DNA from: CAMDHY01 sp046156265
GTDB lineage: Bacteria; Pseudomonadota; Alphaproteobacteria; Rhizobiales; Segnochrobactraceae
Direction: 5' to 3'
DNA length: 64,000 nucleotides
Assembly (NCBI RefSeq): GCF_046156265.1
Contig: NZ_JAWDIR010000022.1
Span: 310,001 to 374,000 of the forward strand
Position numbers and translations under genes: made by a program
The notes under the pieces: model-generated
The model's input: only the letters and a program-made list of their open reading frames with translations
Databases searched by the model: none
Told to the model about the DNA's origin: nothing
In this document: positions 8,959 through 17,717 of the stretch, in pieces
How the letters are laid out: every line of letters starts with the position of its first letter
Numbering within the stretch: position 1 is the first letter of the stretch

Positions 8959-9909
8959 ATGATCAATCTCGACGACATCCGCGGCGCGCGGGCGCGCATC
9001 GCGCCGTTCGTGCGCCGCACGCCGATGCTGGCGGCGACCGCGATGCGGGCGCCGCTGATCGACGGCACGCTCGTCTTCAAGCTCGAGAACCTGCAGGCCT
9101 CGGGCTCGTTCAAGGCGCGCGGCGCCACCAACAAGCTGCTCACCACCCCGAAGGAGACGCTGGCGCGCGGCATCGTCACGGCGTCGGGCGGCAACCACGG
9201 CCTCGCCACGGCGCGTGCCGCGTCTCTGGCGAACGTGCACGCCACCGTGTTCGTGCCGTCCACCGTGGCGGCCGAGAAGGTCGAGAAGCTCGCCGCCTGG
9301 GGCGCCTCGGTGCGCACGGTCGGCCGCGTCTGGGACGAGGCGAACGTCGCGGCGCTCGCCTTCGCCGAGGAGACCGGCGCCGCCTATTTCCATCCCTTCG
9401 GCGATCCGGCCGTCGTCGCCGGCCAGGGCACCGTCGGGCTCGAGATCATCGAGGACGCAGCCGACCTCGACCTCGTGCTGGTGGCGATCGGCGGCGGCGG
9501 GCTGATCGCCGGCCTGTCGGTCGCCTTCCGGGCGCTGTCGCCGAAAACGCGTATCGTCGGCATCGAGCCGACCGGCTCGCCGACCCTGCACGCGAGCCTC
9601 GCCGCCGGCGGCGTCGTGCGGCTGCCTGAGGTGACGACCCGCATCGCCACGATGGGCTGCGGCAAGACCGAGACGCCGGTCTACGAGACCGTCCGCCAGA
9701 CCGTCGACGAGATCGTGCTCGTCGAGGACGACGAGATGCTCGCGGCCGCGCGTTGGTTGTGGTTCGAATTCGGCATCGCCGCGGACCTGAGCGGTGCCGC
9801 CGCCGTGGCGGCACTCCGGGCGGGCCGCATCGCCGTGCCGCCGGGCGCCCGCGTCTGCGTGCTCGTCTGCGGCGCCGGCGCGGAAGGCACGCTTCCCGTC
9901 ACTCCGTGA
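8959..9909 (+). CDS. PLP-dependent threonine/serine dehydratase-like enzyme
   Basis: 316 residues from ATG 8959 (a GTG lies one codon upstream). This is a fold-type II PLP enzyme. The Schiff-base Lys52 lies in SGSFKARGA, the substrate loop is TASGGNHG, and the phosphate-binding glycine loop is AIGGGGLIAG. The length fits short catabolic threonine/serine dehydratases or 3-hydroxyaspartate-type ammonia-lyases, and there is no ACT regulatory domain. It would deaminate a beta-hydroxy amino acid to a 2-oxo acid in the cytoplasm. It follows the aminotransferase by 80 bases and precedes a metallo-hydrolase, consistent with catabolism rather than isoleucine synthesis. Confidence 0.9.
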   Translation: MINLDDIRGARARIAPFVRRTPMLAATAMRAPLIDGTLVFKLENLQASGSFKARGATNKLLTTPKETLARGIVTASGGNHGLATARAASLANVHATVFVPSTVAAEKVEKLAAWGASVRTVGRVWDEANVAALAFAEETGAAYFHPFGDPAVVAGQGTVGLEIIEDAADLDLVLVAIGGGGLIAGLSVAFRALSPKTRIVGIEPTGSPTLHASLAAGGVVRLPEVTTRIATMGCGKTETPVYETVRQTVDEIVLVEDDEMLAAARWLWFEFGIAADLSGAAAVAALRAGRIAVPPGARVCVLVCGAGAEGTLPVTP

Positions 9910-9932
9910 GGCCGCCGTTGTCCCACCCCGCG

Positions 9933-10823
9933 ATGAGCCCCCAGCGCTTCGGCGCCATCACGGTCGAGAAGATCGTCGAGCTCGACTTCTTCCCCCTCGA
10001 CCCGAACTGGCTGATCGCCGACCTCGACTGGGCGGAGCTCGAGACCGAGCGCCACCGCCTCGGCGACGACGGTGTCGACTGGGCGGCGAAGAAGCTCCTG
10101 ATCGGCGTGCATTCCTACGTCGTGCGCACGCCGACCTGCACGGTGCTGGTTGATACCTGCTGCGGCGACCGGCGCGAGCGCGGCACCGCCTCGCCGTTCC
10201 ACCAGCTCGAAACCCCCTATCTCGCCAACCTCGCAGCGCTGGGGCTCCGCCAGGAGGACATCGACTTCGTCTTCTGCACGCACCTCCACGTCGACCACGT
10301 CGGCTGGAACGTCCGCGACGACAACGGCCGTTTCGTGCCGACCTTCCCGAATGCCCGCTACCTGTTCGGTGCCGAGGATTTCGCGAACCGGTTGCGCATC
10401 GAGGCGAGCGGCAACGGCCCGCCGGCGTCCCGCCTCGCCTTCAAGGAGTGCGTGCTGCCGCTGGTGGAGAGTGGCCGGGCGACGCTGTTCGACACGGCGC
10501 TGCCCACGGAGGCCGGTCTCGACGGCGGCCTGACGCTGCTGCCGCTGCCCGGCCACTGCCCCGGCCACAGCGGCCTCGCCATCGCCGCCGGCGGCCGTCG
10601 CGCGCTGCTCACCGGCGACGCCCTGCACCACCCCGTGCAGTTCGGCCGGCCGCATTGGCACTGCTCCGCCGACGCCGACCCGGCGGAGAGCACCCGCACC
10701 CGCCGCGACATCATCGCACGCACGGCCGACACCGACACGGTGCTTCTGACCGCGCATTTCCCGGGCCGCACCGCCGGCCGCCTCGAAAGCGACGGCGACG
10801 GCTTCCGCTTCTGCTATACGTGA
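9933..10823 (+). CDS. MBL-fold metallo-hydrolase
   Basis: 296 residues from ATG 9933. An in-frame TTG at 9918 is an alternative, and neither has a clear ribosome-binding site. The zinc-binding motif HLHVDH is at residues 117-122 (THLHVDHVGW). LPGHCPGHSG supplies a further His, TGDALHHP supplies the bridging Asp, and a late His occurs in TAHFPG. This set is typical of lactonase-like or general metallo-beta-lactamase-fold hydrolases. It probably opens a lactone, amide or ester in the cytoplasm. No secretion signal is seen. It lies 24 bases after the dehydratase and likely belongs to that operon. Confidence 0.88.
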   Translation: MSPQRFGAITVEKIVELDFFPLDPNWLIADLDWAELETERHRLGDDGVDWAAKKLLIGVHSYVVRTPTCTVLVDTCCGDRRERGTASPFHQLETPYLANLAALGLRQEDIDFVFCTHLHVDHVGWNVRDDNGRFVPTFPNARYLFGAEDFANRLRIEASGNGPPASRLAFKECVLPLVESGRATLFDTALPTEAGLDGGLTLLPLPGHCPGHSGLAIAAGGRRALLTGDALHHPVQFGRPHWHCSADADPAESTRTRRDIIARTADTDTVLLTAHFPGRTAGRLESDGDGFRFCYT

Positions 10824-10932
10824 GCGACGGTCCGCTCCCCGGCCTGCACAATCGCCCGGCGAATGATTTCCCGCCCCCACCCGTAGTTCGGGAAGGCGCG
10901 CGTGCCGCGCCGGACACCCGACGAGGACGCCC

Positions 10933-11811
10933 ATGGCCGCCGAGTTCGAAGCGACCGTCTCCATCGAGCTCAGCTACGTAGTGGAGACCGACACCTACAC
11001 GGTGCTCGGCAACGAGGTCGTCACCTACAACGCCGTCGTCTCCGGCAGCATCGACGGGACGTTCACCGTCGGCGACACCATCACCATCAACGGCAGTTTC
11101 AGTGTCGAGTTCGTCGGCCACGTCTCCGGCGGCATCGTCGTGCAGCGGGACGGCGACTTCTTCCTGTACGCGAATGCGGAAAAGCTGGTCGGGTCGACCT
11201 TCCAGGTCTCGGTGACGCCCTTCCCCGTCTGCTTCCTGGAAGGCACCCGCATCGCCACGCCGGACGGGTTGCGCGCCGTCGAGACGCTCTCGATCGGCGA
11301 CCTTGTGACGACCGCCGACGGCACGACGCGGCCGGTGCGCTGGATCGGCCGGCAGACGATCGTCGCCCTCTTCGCCGACCCGCTCCATGCCTATCCGATC
11401 CGCATCGCCCCGGGCGCCCTCGGCGACGGCCTGCCGGTCCGCGACCTGTTCGTCTCGCCGGACCATGCGCTGCTGGTCGACGGCCTGCTCGTGCAGGCGA
11501 GCGCGCTCGTCAACGGGACGACGATCACCCGCGCCCCCGCCCCGGCGCCGCGCTTCACCTATTTCCACGTCGAACTGGTGGATCACGCCCTGATCCTCGC
11601 CGAGGGTGTGCCGGCGGAGACCTTCGTCGACCACGTCACCCGCCGCCGCTTCGACAATTTCGCCGAGTTCGAGGCGCTCTACGGCGCCGAGCAGGCGAAC
11701 ATCGCCGAGCTGGCGATGCCGCGCATCAAGTCCGCCCGCCAATTGCCACGGGCGACGCGCGAGCGGCTGGACGCGCACGGCGCTGCAAGCAAGGTCGCTG
11801 CGGCCGCTTGA
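10933..11811 (+). CDS. Hint-domain protein
   Basis: 292 residues with a GAGGA ribosome-binding site six bases before the ATG. Residues 1-95 form a beta-rich region with no signal peptide that I recognise. From Cys100 the protein shows a hedgehog/intein (Hint) domain of the Hint_2 type: CFLEGTRIATPDG, a nucleophile block with VETLSIGDLV, then RWIGRQ, and DLFVSPDHALLVDG as the block-B His region. Hint domains can cleave at the residue before the Cys, and Rhodobacterales carry many as tails of secreted calcium-binding proteins. Here no calcium repeats are fused, so the role is unknown. The 109 bases upstream contain only a short GC-rich leader. Confidence 0.85.
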   Translation: MAAEFEATVSIELSYVVETDTYTVLGNEVVTYNAVVSGSIDGTFTVGDTITINGSFSVEFVGHVSGGIVVQRDGDFFLYANAEKLVGSTFQVSVTPFPVCFLEGTRIATPDGLRAVETLSIGDLVTTADGTTRPVRWIGRQTIVALFADPLHAYPIRIAPGALGDGLPVRDLFVSPDHALLVDGLLVQASALVNGTTITRAPAPAPRFTYFHVELVDHALILAEGVPAETFVDHVTRRRFDNFAEFEALYGAEQANIAELAMPRIKSARQLPRATRERLDAHGAASKVAAAA

Positions 11812-11894
11812 GGACAACGGCCTGCGGCGGCGATACTGGAGCCGCCCGGCGATCCTCCGGCGCCGCCCCGAACGTTCAAATGCAGCCAGTCCCC

Positions 11895-12428
11895 ATGCCT
11901 TCCATTACTTCGCCCGTCACCCTTCGCCCCGCCCGCGAGAGCGATCGTCCCGCCCTCGTCGACCACCATTTCGCGCTGAACGTCCACGAGCACGCCGTCA
12001 GTCCCAACCGACGAACCGACCGTGACGGTGGCGAGGCATCGCTCGTCGAGACGGAGGAGCGGATCGCGCGCACCGGCGGCGTGACGATCGTCGCCGAGAC
12101 CGACGGCCGCGTCGTCGGCCATCTGGCGCTGACCTTCGAGACGGCGCCGGTCTATGTGCGCGATCAGGAGAAGCCCTACGCCTATGTGGCGGTGCTCTAT
12201 GTCGAGCCGGAGCAGCGCGGGCGCGGCATCGCGAAGGCGCTGCTGTCGGAAGCGGAGCGTATCGCGGTAGCGCGCGGACTGACGCAGCTGATGGTGAGCG
12301 TGCAGAGCGGCAACGCGGAGGCCGAGCGTGCCTACGACCGCTTCGGCTTCCGCCCCTATTCCGCCGACCTCATCAAGCCGCTGCGACCGGCCGCGCCCGG
12401 CACGGCCGACGTCGCGGACGACCTTTAG
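11895..12428 (+). CDS. GNAT family N-acetyltransferase
   Basis: 177 residues from ATG 11895, which gives the typical opening PSITSPVTLRPARESD. An in-frame ATG at 11880 would add five residues. The acetyl-CoA-binding A motif is VLYVEPEQRGRGIAKALLSEAE (the RGRGIA P-loop), followed by SGNAEAERAYDRFGF as the B motif. The acceptor substrate is unknown. Its TAG stop overlaps the TAA stop of the convergent GntR gene (TTAG, 12425-12428), leaving no room for a terminator between them. Confidence 0.9.
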   Translation: MPSITSPVTLRPARESDRPALVDHHFALNVHEHAVSPNRRTDRDGGEASLVETEERIARTGGVTIVAETDGRVVGHLALTFETAPVYVRDQEKPYAYVAVLYVEPEQRGRGIAKALLSEAERIAVARGLTQLMVSVQSGNAEAERAYDRFGFRPYSADLIKPLRPAAPGTADVADDL

Positions 12429-13084
12429 GCATCCAGCCCGGCGATCAGGTCCGACGCCGTGCTGTCGACGTGGCGGCGCATCACCGTCTCCGCCCGCTCG
12501 GGATCGCCGCTCCTGAGCGCCTCCAGCACCTCGGTGTGCTGGCGCTGCGAATCCGCCATCGCCGTCTCGCGCGTCTGCGAGATGCGCAGGTAGGGCTCGG
12601 CGGCGGCGCGCAGCTTGCGCACCTCGGCCGCCACATAGGGCCGGCCGCTCTTCAGGCAGATGAAGTCGTGGAAGGCCTCGTGGCGCTCGATCCACTGGTC
12701 GAGGTCGGTGGAGGCGCGCGTCATCCGGTTGAGCAGCAGCGTCAGCTCGTCGAAACCATCCTCGTCGAGCAGTTGGCAGGCCCAGCGGGCGCACAGGCCC
12801 TCCAGCACGGCGCGCATCTCGAAGAGCTCGACCAGCCGGTCGGGCGTGAGCACCGTGACGATGGCACCGCGGTTCGGGCGGATCGTCAGCAGGCCCTCGG
12901 TGTCGAGCTGGCGGATCGCCTCGCGCACCGGCATGCGGCTGATGCCGAGCACGTGCGCCACGTCCTCCGGCTTCACCCGCGCGCCGCCCTTCAGGTGGCC
13001 CTGCTGGATCTGGTCGCGCAGGTAGATGTAGGCCTGGTGCTGCGCCGAGGTCGCGCCGCCCTCCGGCATGTCCCTGGCGCTCAT
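12425..13084 (-). CDS. GntR-family transcriptional regulator, FCD (FadR-like) type
   Basis: 219 residues from ATG 13084. A longer in-frame extension is low-complexity and unlike the family. The N-terminal winged helix-turn-helix (about residues 10-80) contains GARVKPEDVAHVLGISRMPVREAIRQL-type sequence, with PVREAI the GntR recognition signature. The C-terminal all-helical FCD domain binds a small-molecule effector, with candidate metal ligands in RHEAFHDFI and a late His. It is downstream of, and probably cotranscribed with, the gamma-glutamyltransferase. It is a good candidate to bind the GTATCC-containing motifs at 7389-7417, 15526-15550 and 20204-20219. Confidence 0.92.
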   Translation of the reverse strand: MSARDMPEGGATSAQHQAYIYLRDQIQQGHLKGGARVKPEDVAHVLGISRMPVREAIRQLDTEGLLTIRPNRGAIVTVLTPDRLVELFEMRAVLEGLCARWACQLLDEDGFDELTLLLNRMTRASTDLDQWIERHEAFHDFICLKSGRPYVAAEVRKLRAAAEPYLRISQTRETAMADSQRQHTEVLEALRSGDPERAETVMRRHVDSTASDLIAGLDA

Positions 13085-13148
13085 CGCTTCGCCCCCACTT
13101 CGCTCTCCCGTGCGTCGCGCGCCGGTGACCCGGCGTTCTCTTTCCGCC

Positions 13149-14945
13149 TCACCGTCCGGCGGCGTAGGCCTGCATGCCGCGCGGGTTGGCGGCGGCGAGC
13201 CGGCGCACGCCGTCACGCGCCGCCGCCGTCAGCCGCCCCTCCGACCAGGCGTCGCCGACCTCGACGACGTGGCCGCGGCGCTTCAGCTCGTCCACCGTCG
13301 CCTTCGGCATCCGCTCCTCGACGACGACGACGCCCGGCCGCGCCAGCCGCGGCCAGAACGATGACGGGAAGTGCTCGGTGTGCCAGGCCGGCGCGTCGAT
13401 CGCCTGCTGCAGGTCGAGGCCACAGTGGGCGTGGCGCAGCAGCAGCTGCGGCACCCACTGGTCCTGCTGGTCGCCACCCGGCGACCCCCACGCGAGATAG
13501 GGCACACCATCGCGCAAGGCGAGCGTCGGCGACAGGGTCGAGCGCGGCCGCTTGCCGGGCGCGAGACCCGCCGGGTGCTGCGGGTCGAGCACGAACATCT
13601 GCATGCGCGATCCCAGGCAGAAGCCGAGCTCGGGGATGATCGGCGAGGACTGCAGCCAGCCGCCCGACGGCGTGCCGGAGATCATGTTGCCGGCGCGGTC
13701 GACGATGTCGAAGTGGACCGTGTCCCCCTTCGTCTCCCCGAGGCGCCCGACGGTCGGCTCGCCGGCACCGTGGGCGGAGACGGCGGTGCGCCCGCCGGTG
13801 GCGACGCGGTCGCCGAAGGAGCGGCCGAAGCCCGCGATTGCGCCCGGCCGCTGCTCGAGCGAGGCCGTCTCGCCGACGAGCCCCCGCCGCTCGGCCGCGT
13901 AGGCGTCCGACAAGAGCGCCTCGATCGGCACGTCGGAGAACTTGGGGTCGCCGTAGAAGACGTCGCGGTCGGCGAAGGCGAGCTTGGCGCACTCGATCTG
14001 CAGGTGGACGAAGTCGGGGTCGGTCGGCGAGACGCCGTCGAAATCGTAGCCCTTCAGCAGCGCCAGTTGCTGCAGCGTCGCCATCCCTTGAGTCCACGTC
14101 GTCGCCTTCAGGACGCGGTAGCGGCCATAGTCGTAGCCGATTGGCGCCTCGACGCTCGCCCGCCAGCCGGCCATGTCCTCGCCGGTGAGGAAGCCGCGGT
14201 GGCGACGGCCGGTGACGTCGAGCACCTCCTCAGTCCGGCAGAAGCGGTCGATCGCCTCGGCGATGAAGCCCTGCGACCAGACCCGGCGCGCTGCCTCGAT
14301 CTGCACCTCACGGCCGCCGCCGGCAGATTCGGCTTCCCGCAGGATGCGCTCGTAGGTGTCGGCCATTCCGGGATTGCGAAACAGGCTTCCGGGCGCCGGC
14401 GTCTTGCCGTCCGGCAGGTACACCGCCGCCGAGGTCGGCCAGTCGTTGAGGAACAGGTCCTTGACGGTGGCGATGGTGGCCGAGATGCGGGCGACCAGCG
14501 GATAGCCCTCGCGGGCGTAGAAGATCGCCGGCTCGAGTACGTCGCGCAGCCGCATCGTGCCGTAGTCGGCGAGCAGCAGCATCAGCGCATCGAACGAGCC
14601 CGGGATGCACGGGGCGAGCAGGCCGGTGCCGGGGATGAGGTCAAGCCCGAGGGCGCGGAAGGCCGCGTCGGTGGCCGCCGCCGGTGCCGTGCCCTGGCCG
14701 CAGATCACCTCCTCCACGCCGCGCCGGGCGTCGTGCAGGATGAACGGCGCATCGCCGCCGGGGCCGTTCAGGTGCGGCTCGACCACCTGCAGCGTGAACG
14801 CGCACGCCACTGCCGCATCGAAGGCGTTGCCGCCGCGTTCCAGCATGGCCATGCCGACGGCGGTCGCGATCCAGTGGGTGGTGGAGACGACCCCGAAGGT
14901 GCCGTCGATCTCCGGCCGCGTCGTGAACTCGATCTGCTGCGCCAC
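13149..14945 (-). CDS. ggt: Gamma-glutamyltransferase
   Basis: 598 residues from a GTG start at 14945, chosen because GGAG lies six bases upstream on this strand and earlier frame sequence is low-complexity. It is an N-terminal-nucleophile hydrolase. The precursor would autocleave before Thr409 in KGDTVHFDIVD, giving large and small subunits. GNAFDAAVACAF near the N-terminus, PGGDAPFI, and the small-subunit SGTPSGGW plus SPIIPELGF match the family. I see no signal peptide, which suggests a cytoplasmic enzyme, unlike E. coli Ggt. It cleaves or transfers gamma-glutamyl groups. It is divergent from a hydantoinase/oxoprolinase pair, a combination that recalls gamma-glutamyl or 5-oxoproline turnover, but the actual substrate is not shown. 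Confidence 0.92.
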   Translation of the reverse strand: MAQQIEFTTRPEIDGTFGVVSTTHWIATAVGMAMLERGGNAFDAAVACAFTLQVVEPHLNGPGGDAPFILHDARRGVEEVICGQGTAPAAATDAAFRALGLDLIPGTGLLAPCIPGSFDALMLLLADYGTMRLRDVLEPAIFYAREGYPLVARISATIATVKDLFLNDWPTSAAVYLPDGKTPAPGSLFRNPGMADTYERILREAESAGGGREVQIEAARRVWSQGFIAEAIDRFCRTEEVLDVTGRRHRGFLTGEDMAGWRASVEAPIGYDYGRYRVLKATTWTQGMATLQQLALLKGYDFDGVSPTDPDFVHLQIECAKLAFADRDVFYGDPKFSDVPIEALLSDAYAAERRGLVGETASLEQRPGAIAGFGRSFGDRVATGGRTAVSAHGAGEPTVGRLGETKGDTVHFDIVDRAGNMISGTPSGGWLQSSPIIPELGFCLGSRMQMFVLDPQHPAGLAPGKRPRSTLSPTLALRDGVPYLAWGSPGGDQQDQWVPQLLLRHAHCGLDLQQAIDAPAWHTEHFPSSFWPRLARPGVVVVEERMPKATVDELKRRGHVVEVGDAWSEGRLTAAARDGVRRLAAANPRGMQAYAAGR

Positions 14946-15162
14946 GGGTTGCTCCAGGGGGATGGTCGCCGGAGGGAGACCCCCTCGCCGGCCGCCGGTC
15001 GAGGATTCGGCGGCACCGGCCACGTTGGATGCAATGATCCAGGTTCGCAAGGAGGGGGGTGGGGGAGTGGGGGAGTGGGAGGGGCGGTGGCGGTGGGCAG
15101 TGGGGGGCGGGTGGTTGACGGAGGGCGAGGTGCCGGGCGCCGATGGCAGCAGCGGGGCACCC

Positions 15163-15332
15163 GCCCTCCCCTTGTGGGAGGGCCGGGCCGCGGAGCGGAC
15201 CGGGGAGGGCCGCCGGCGGCGCAGCCGACGGCGGTGCAAGGGTTCAGCAGTCTCGGGCGCCGTACCGCCGCGCCTTGCGCGGCGGCCCCCTCCGGCCGGC
15301 TACGCCGGCCACCTCCCCCACGAGGGGGGAGG
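15163..15332. repeat. Cluster of palindromic (REP-like) hairpins
   Basis: Within the 702-base gap between ggt and hyuA four perfect hairpins stand close together: GCCCTCCC / GGGAGGGC (15163-15183), CCGCCGCGC / GCGCGGCGG (15265-15285), GGCCGGC / GCCGGCC (15294-15310) and CCTCCCCC / GGGGGAGG (15312-15332). This bipolar CTCCCC...GGGGAG arrangement looks like the interspersed palindromic repeats common in intergenic DNA of alphaproteobacteria. The G-rich stretch at 15053-15112 just before it is low-complexity. No reading frame here looks like a real gene. Confidence 0.6.
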
Positions 15333-15442
15333 GGACCAGGCCGCCAACCGCTTGCTCTCCCTCTACGCTCCGCCGATGCGGAGTCACGACCGCCCAAGAC
15401 CACTCTGCCCACGAGCCAACAGCCCCTGCCCTGCCCACCCTC

Positions 15443-15516
15443 CTGCCGACTGCCCACTGCCGACCGCCCACTGCCCACTGCCCACTGCCCACTGCCCACT
15501 GCCCACTGCCCACTGC
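15443..15516. repeat. Tandem 7-base repeat (CTGCCCA)
   Basis: From 15443 the sequence reads as consecutive heptamers: four variants (CTGCCGA, CTGCCCA, CTGCCGA, CCGCCCA), then six exact copies of CTGCCCA at 15471-15512 and a partial copy. It ends a few bases before the putative operator and promoters of the ggt and hyuA operons. Being seven bases, a unit-number change would shift spacing to upstream elements, so it could act as a phase-variable spacer. That is speculation. Confidence 0.8.
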
Positions 15517-15517
15517 A

Positions 15518-15561
15518 TTGCCAAATCTGTATCCAAAAATCCACGTATCAAATCGTTGACG
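15518..15561. promoter_or_regulatory. Divergent promoter region with putative GntR operator (site B)
   Basis: CTGTATCCAAAAATCCACG at 15527-15545 runs into TATCA and shares TCCACGTATCA exactly with site A. On the minus strand TTGATA is followed by a spacer containing GTGGATTTTTGGATAC, mirroring the arrangement of site A, and would drive ggt-gntR. On the plus strand TTGACG (15556-15561) with TAGCGT 17 bases on is a candidate promoter for hyuA at 15648. Confidence 0.45.
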
Positions 15562-15647
15562 ACATCTCCGCCCGCGGCTAGCGTTCGGGTCTGTCGCGAC
15601 CCTCCCCCTGTCGCGGCCGCCACCCCTGCGAGCATGAAGGGCCGCCG

Positions 15648-17717
15648 ATGCGATTTGCCGTCGATGTCGGAGGCACGTTCAGTGACCTGGTGGTCGAGGA
15701 CGACGACGGCCGCTTCCACGGCTTCAAGGCGCCGACGACGCCGGACGATCCCGCTGCCGGCGTGCTGGCCGCGGTGGCGCGGGCGGCGGAGAGCTTCGGC
15801 ACCGACACCGCGGCACTCCTCGGCCGCGGCTCCGTCTTCATCCACGCGACGACGCGGGCGCTGAACGCCATCCTCACCGGCACGACGGCGAAGACGGCCT
15901 TCCTCACCACCGCCGGCCACCCCGACATCCTCCTGTTCCGCGAGGGCGGGCGGACCGACCTCTTCGACTACACCCGCCCCTTCCCCGACCCCTACGTGCC
16001 GCGCTCGCTGACCTTCGAGGTGCCGGAACGGCTGTGGAGCGACGGCCGCGTGCTGCGGCCGCTCGACACGGCGGCACTGGACCAGATCGTGGACCAGTTG
16101 GCGGCACTCGAGGTCGAGGCCGTCGGCGTCTCGCTGCTGTGGTCGATCATCAACCCGGCTCACGAGCTCGCCGTCGGCAAGCTGCTCTCTGAGCGCCTGC
16201 CTCACCTCGCGGTGACGCTGTCGCACCAGCTGAACCCGATCCTGCGCGAGTACCGCCGGGCATCGTCGACCTGCATCGACGCCTCGCTGAAGCCGATCAT
16301 GGGTCCGTACCTGCGCGACCTCGACGCACGGCTGCGCGGCGCCGGCTTTTCCGGCCGCATCCTCGGCGTCACCTCGCAGGGCGGCGTCGTCGAGACCTCC
16401 ATGCTCGCCGCCGCGCCGATCCACGCCATCAACTCCGGCCCGTCGCTCGCCCCGCTCGCCGGCCGCGCCTATGCCCGCGCCGATGCCGGGCGCGACACCG
16501 CCATCGTCACCGACAGTGGCGGCACCTCCTTCGACGTCTCCTTCGTGCGCCGCGGCGAGATCCCATGGACAGCGGAATCGTGGATCGGCCCGCCCTTCCG
16601 GGGCCACCTGGTCGGCTTCCCCTCGGTCGAGGTGAAGTGGATCGGCGCCGGCGGCGGCTCGATCGCCCGCGTCGATGCCGGCGGGCTGCTCGCCGTCGGC
16701 CCTGAGAGCGCCGGCGCCGAGCCGGGCCCCGCCTGCTACGGCCGCGGCGGCACGCGGCCGACCGTCACCGACGCGGCGCTGGCGCTCGGCTACCTCGACC
16801 CCGGCCACTTCCTCGGCGGACGGTTGGCGCTCGACGTCGCCGCGGCCCGCGCCGCGATCGACCGTGACGTCGCCGGCCCACTGAACGTCACCACCGAGGA
16901 TGCCGCCGCGGCGATCCTGGCGCTCGCCACCGAGCGCATGGTGGCGGCGATCGAGGACATCACCATCAACCGCGGCGTCGACCCGTCGCAGGCGGTGCTG
17001 GTCGGCGGCGGCGGCTCGGCCGGCTTCACGGCGGTGGCCATCGCCCGCCGCCTCGGCTGCGCAGAGGTGGTGATCCCCAGCACCGGCGCGACGCTGTCGG
17101 CCGCCGGGGCGCTGCTGTCGACGCTGTCGGCGGAGTTCCGCACGCTCGCCCCGCAGCGCAGCGACCGCTTCGACGCCGCCGCCGTGACGGCGGTGCTGGC
17201 CGATCTCGCCGAGCGCGCGGCCGCCTTCGCCGCCGGCCCCGGCGCCGGCTCGCTCGGCCACACCGTCCGCTTCTCCGTCGAGGCGCGCTACGTGCAGCAG
17301 GCCTGGGACATCGAGACGGAGCTGCCGGATGGCGCGGCGATCGACGCCGCCGGCGTGGCGCGCCTCGTCGAGGCCTTCCACCGCACGCATGAAGAACTGT
17401 TTGCGGTGTCGGACCCGGATTCGGCCGTCGAATTCCTCACCTGGAGCGCCCGTGTCGCCTGCCGGCTGCGGCCCGATGCCGATGACGCTCCGGCGCTCGC
17501 AACCGGCACCCCGCAGCCGGCCTCGCGCCGCCGCGCCTACTTCGCCGGCCACGGCTGGTGCGACGCCGCCGTGCGCGCCTTCGGCGACCTCGCCGAGCCG
17601 GTCGCCGGGCCGGCGATCGTCGAATCCGCCTTCACCACCGTCGTCGTGCCGCCCGGTGCCACCGCGCGCGGCAGCGGGAGCGGCGGCATCGTCATCGACC
17701 CGGGGACAGCCCGATGA
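15648..17717 (+). CDS. hyuA: Hydantoinase/oxoprolinase family protein, HyuA subunit (copy 1)
   Basis: 689 residues, the usual HyuA length. The N-terminus VDVGGTFSDLVV is the actin-like ATPase phosphate-1 loop. Further landmarks are GHPDILLFREGGR, SHQLNPILREYRR, VTSQGGVVE, TDSGGTSFDVS as the second phosphate loop, IGAGGGSIARVDAGG, GPACYGRGGTRPTVTDA and VGGGGSAGF. The family uses ATP to activate the cyclic amide or ketone for hydrolysis or carboxylation (N-methylhydantoinase, 5-oxoprolinase, acetone or acetophenone carboxylase). HyuB follows with an ATGA overlap, so the two make one complex. Proximity to gamma-glutamyltransferase and an amino-acid importer favours a cyclic amide such as 5-oxoproline or a hydantoin, but the substrate is not determined. 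Confidence 0.92.
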   Translation: MRFAVDVGGTFSDLVVEDDDGRFHGFKAPTTPDDPAAGVLAAVARAAESFGTDTAALLGRGSVFIHATTRALNAILTGTTAKTAFLTTAGHPDILLFREGGRTDLFDYTRPFPDPYVPRSLTFEVPERLWSDGRVLRPLDTAALDQIVDQLAALEVEAVGVSLLWSIINPAHELAVGKLLSERLPHLAVTLSHQLNPILREYRRASSTCIDASLKPIMGPYLRDLDARLRGAGFSGRILGVTSQGGVVETSMLAAAPIHAINSGPSLAPLAGRAYARADAGRDTAIVTDSGGTSFDVSFVRRGEIPWTAESWIGPPFRGHLVGFPSVEVKWIGAGGGSIARVDAGGLLAVGPESAGAEPGPACYGRGGTRPTVTDAALALGYLDPGHFLGGRLALDVAAARAAIDRDVAGPLNVTTEDAAAAILALATERMVAAIEDITINRGVDPSQAVLVGGGGSAGFTAVAIARRLGCAEVVIPSTGATLSAAGALLSTLSAEFRTLAPQRSDRFDAAAVTAVLADLAERAAAFAAGPGAGSLGHTVRFSVEARYVQQAWDIETELPDGAAIDAAGVARLVEAFHRTHEELFAVSDPDSAVEFLTWSARVACRLRPDADDAPALATGTPQPASRRRAYFAGHGWCDAAVRAFGDLAEPVAGPAIVESAFTTVVVPPGATARGSGSGGIVIDPGTAR

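Noticed and set aside
15443..15516. Tandem repeat considered as a CRISPR array
   Set aside because: The units are seven bases with no intervening unique spacers, and no cas genes are present.
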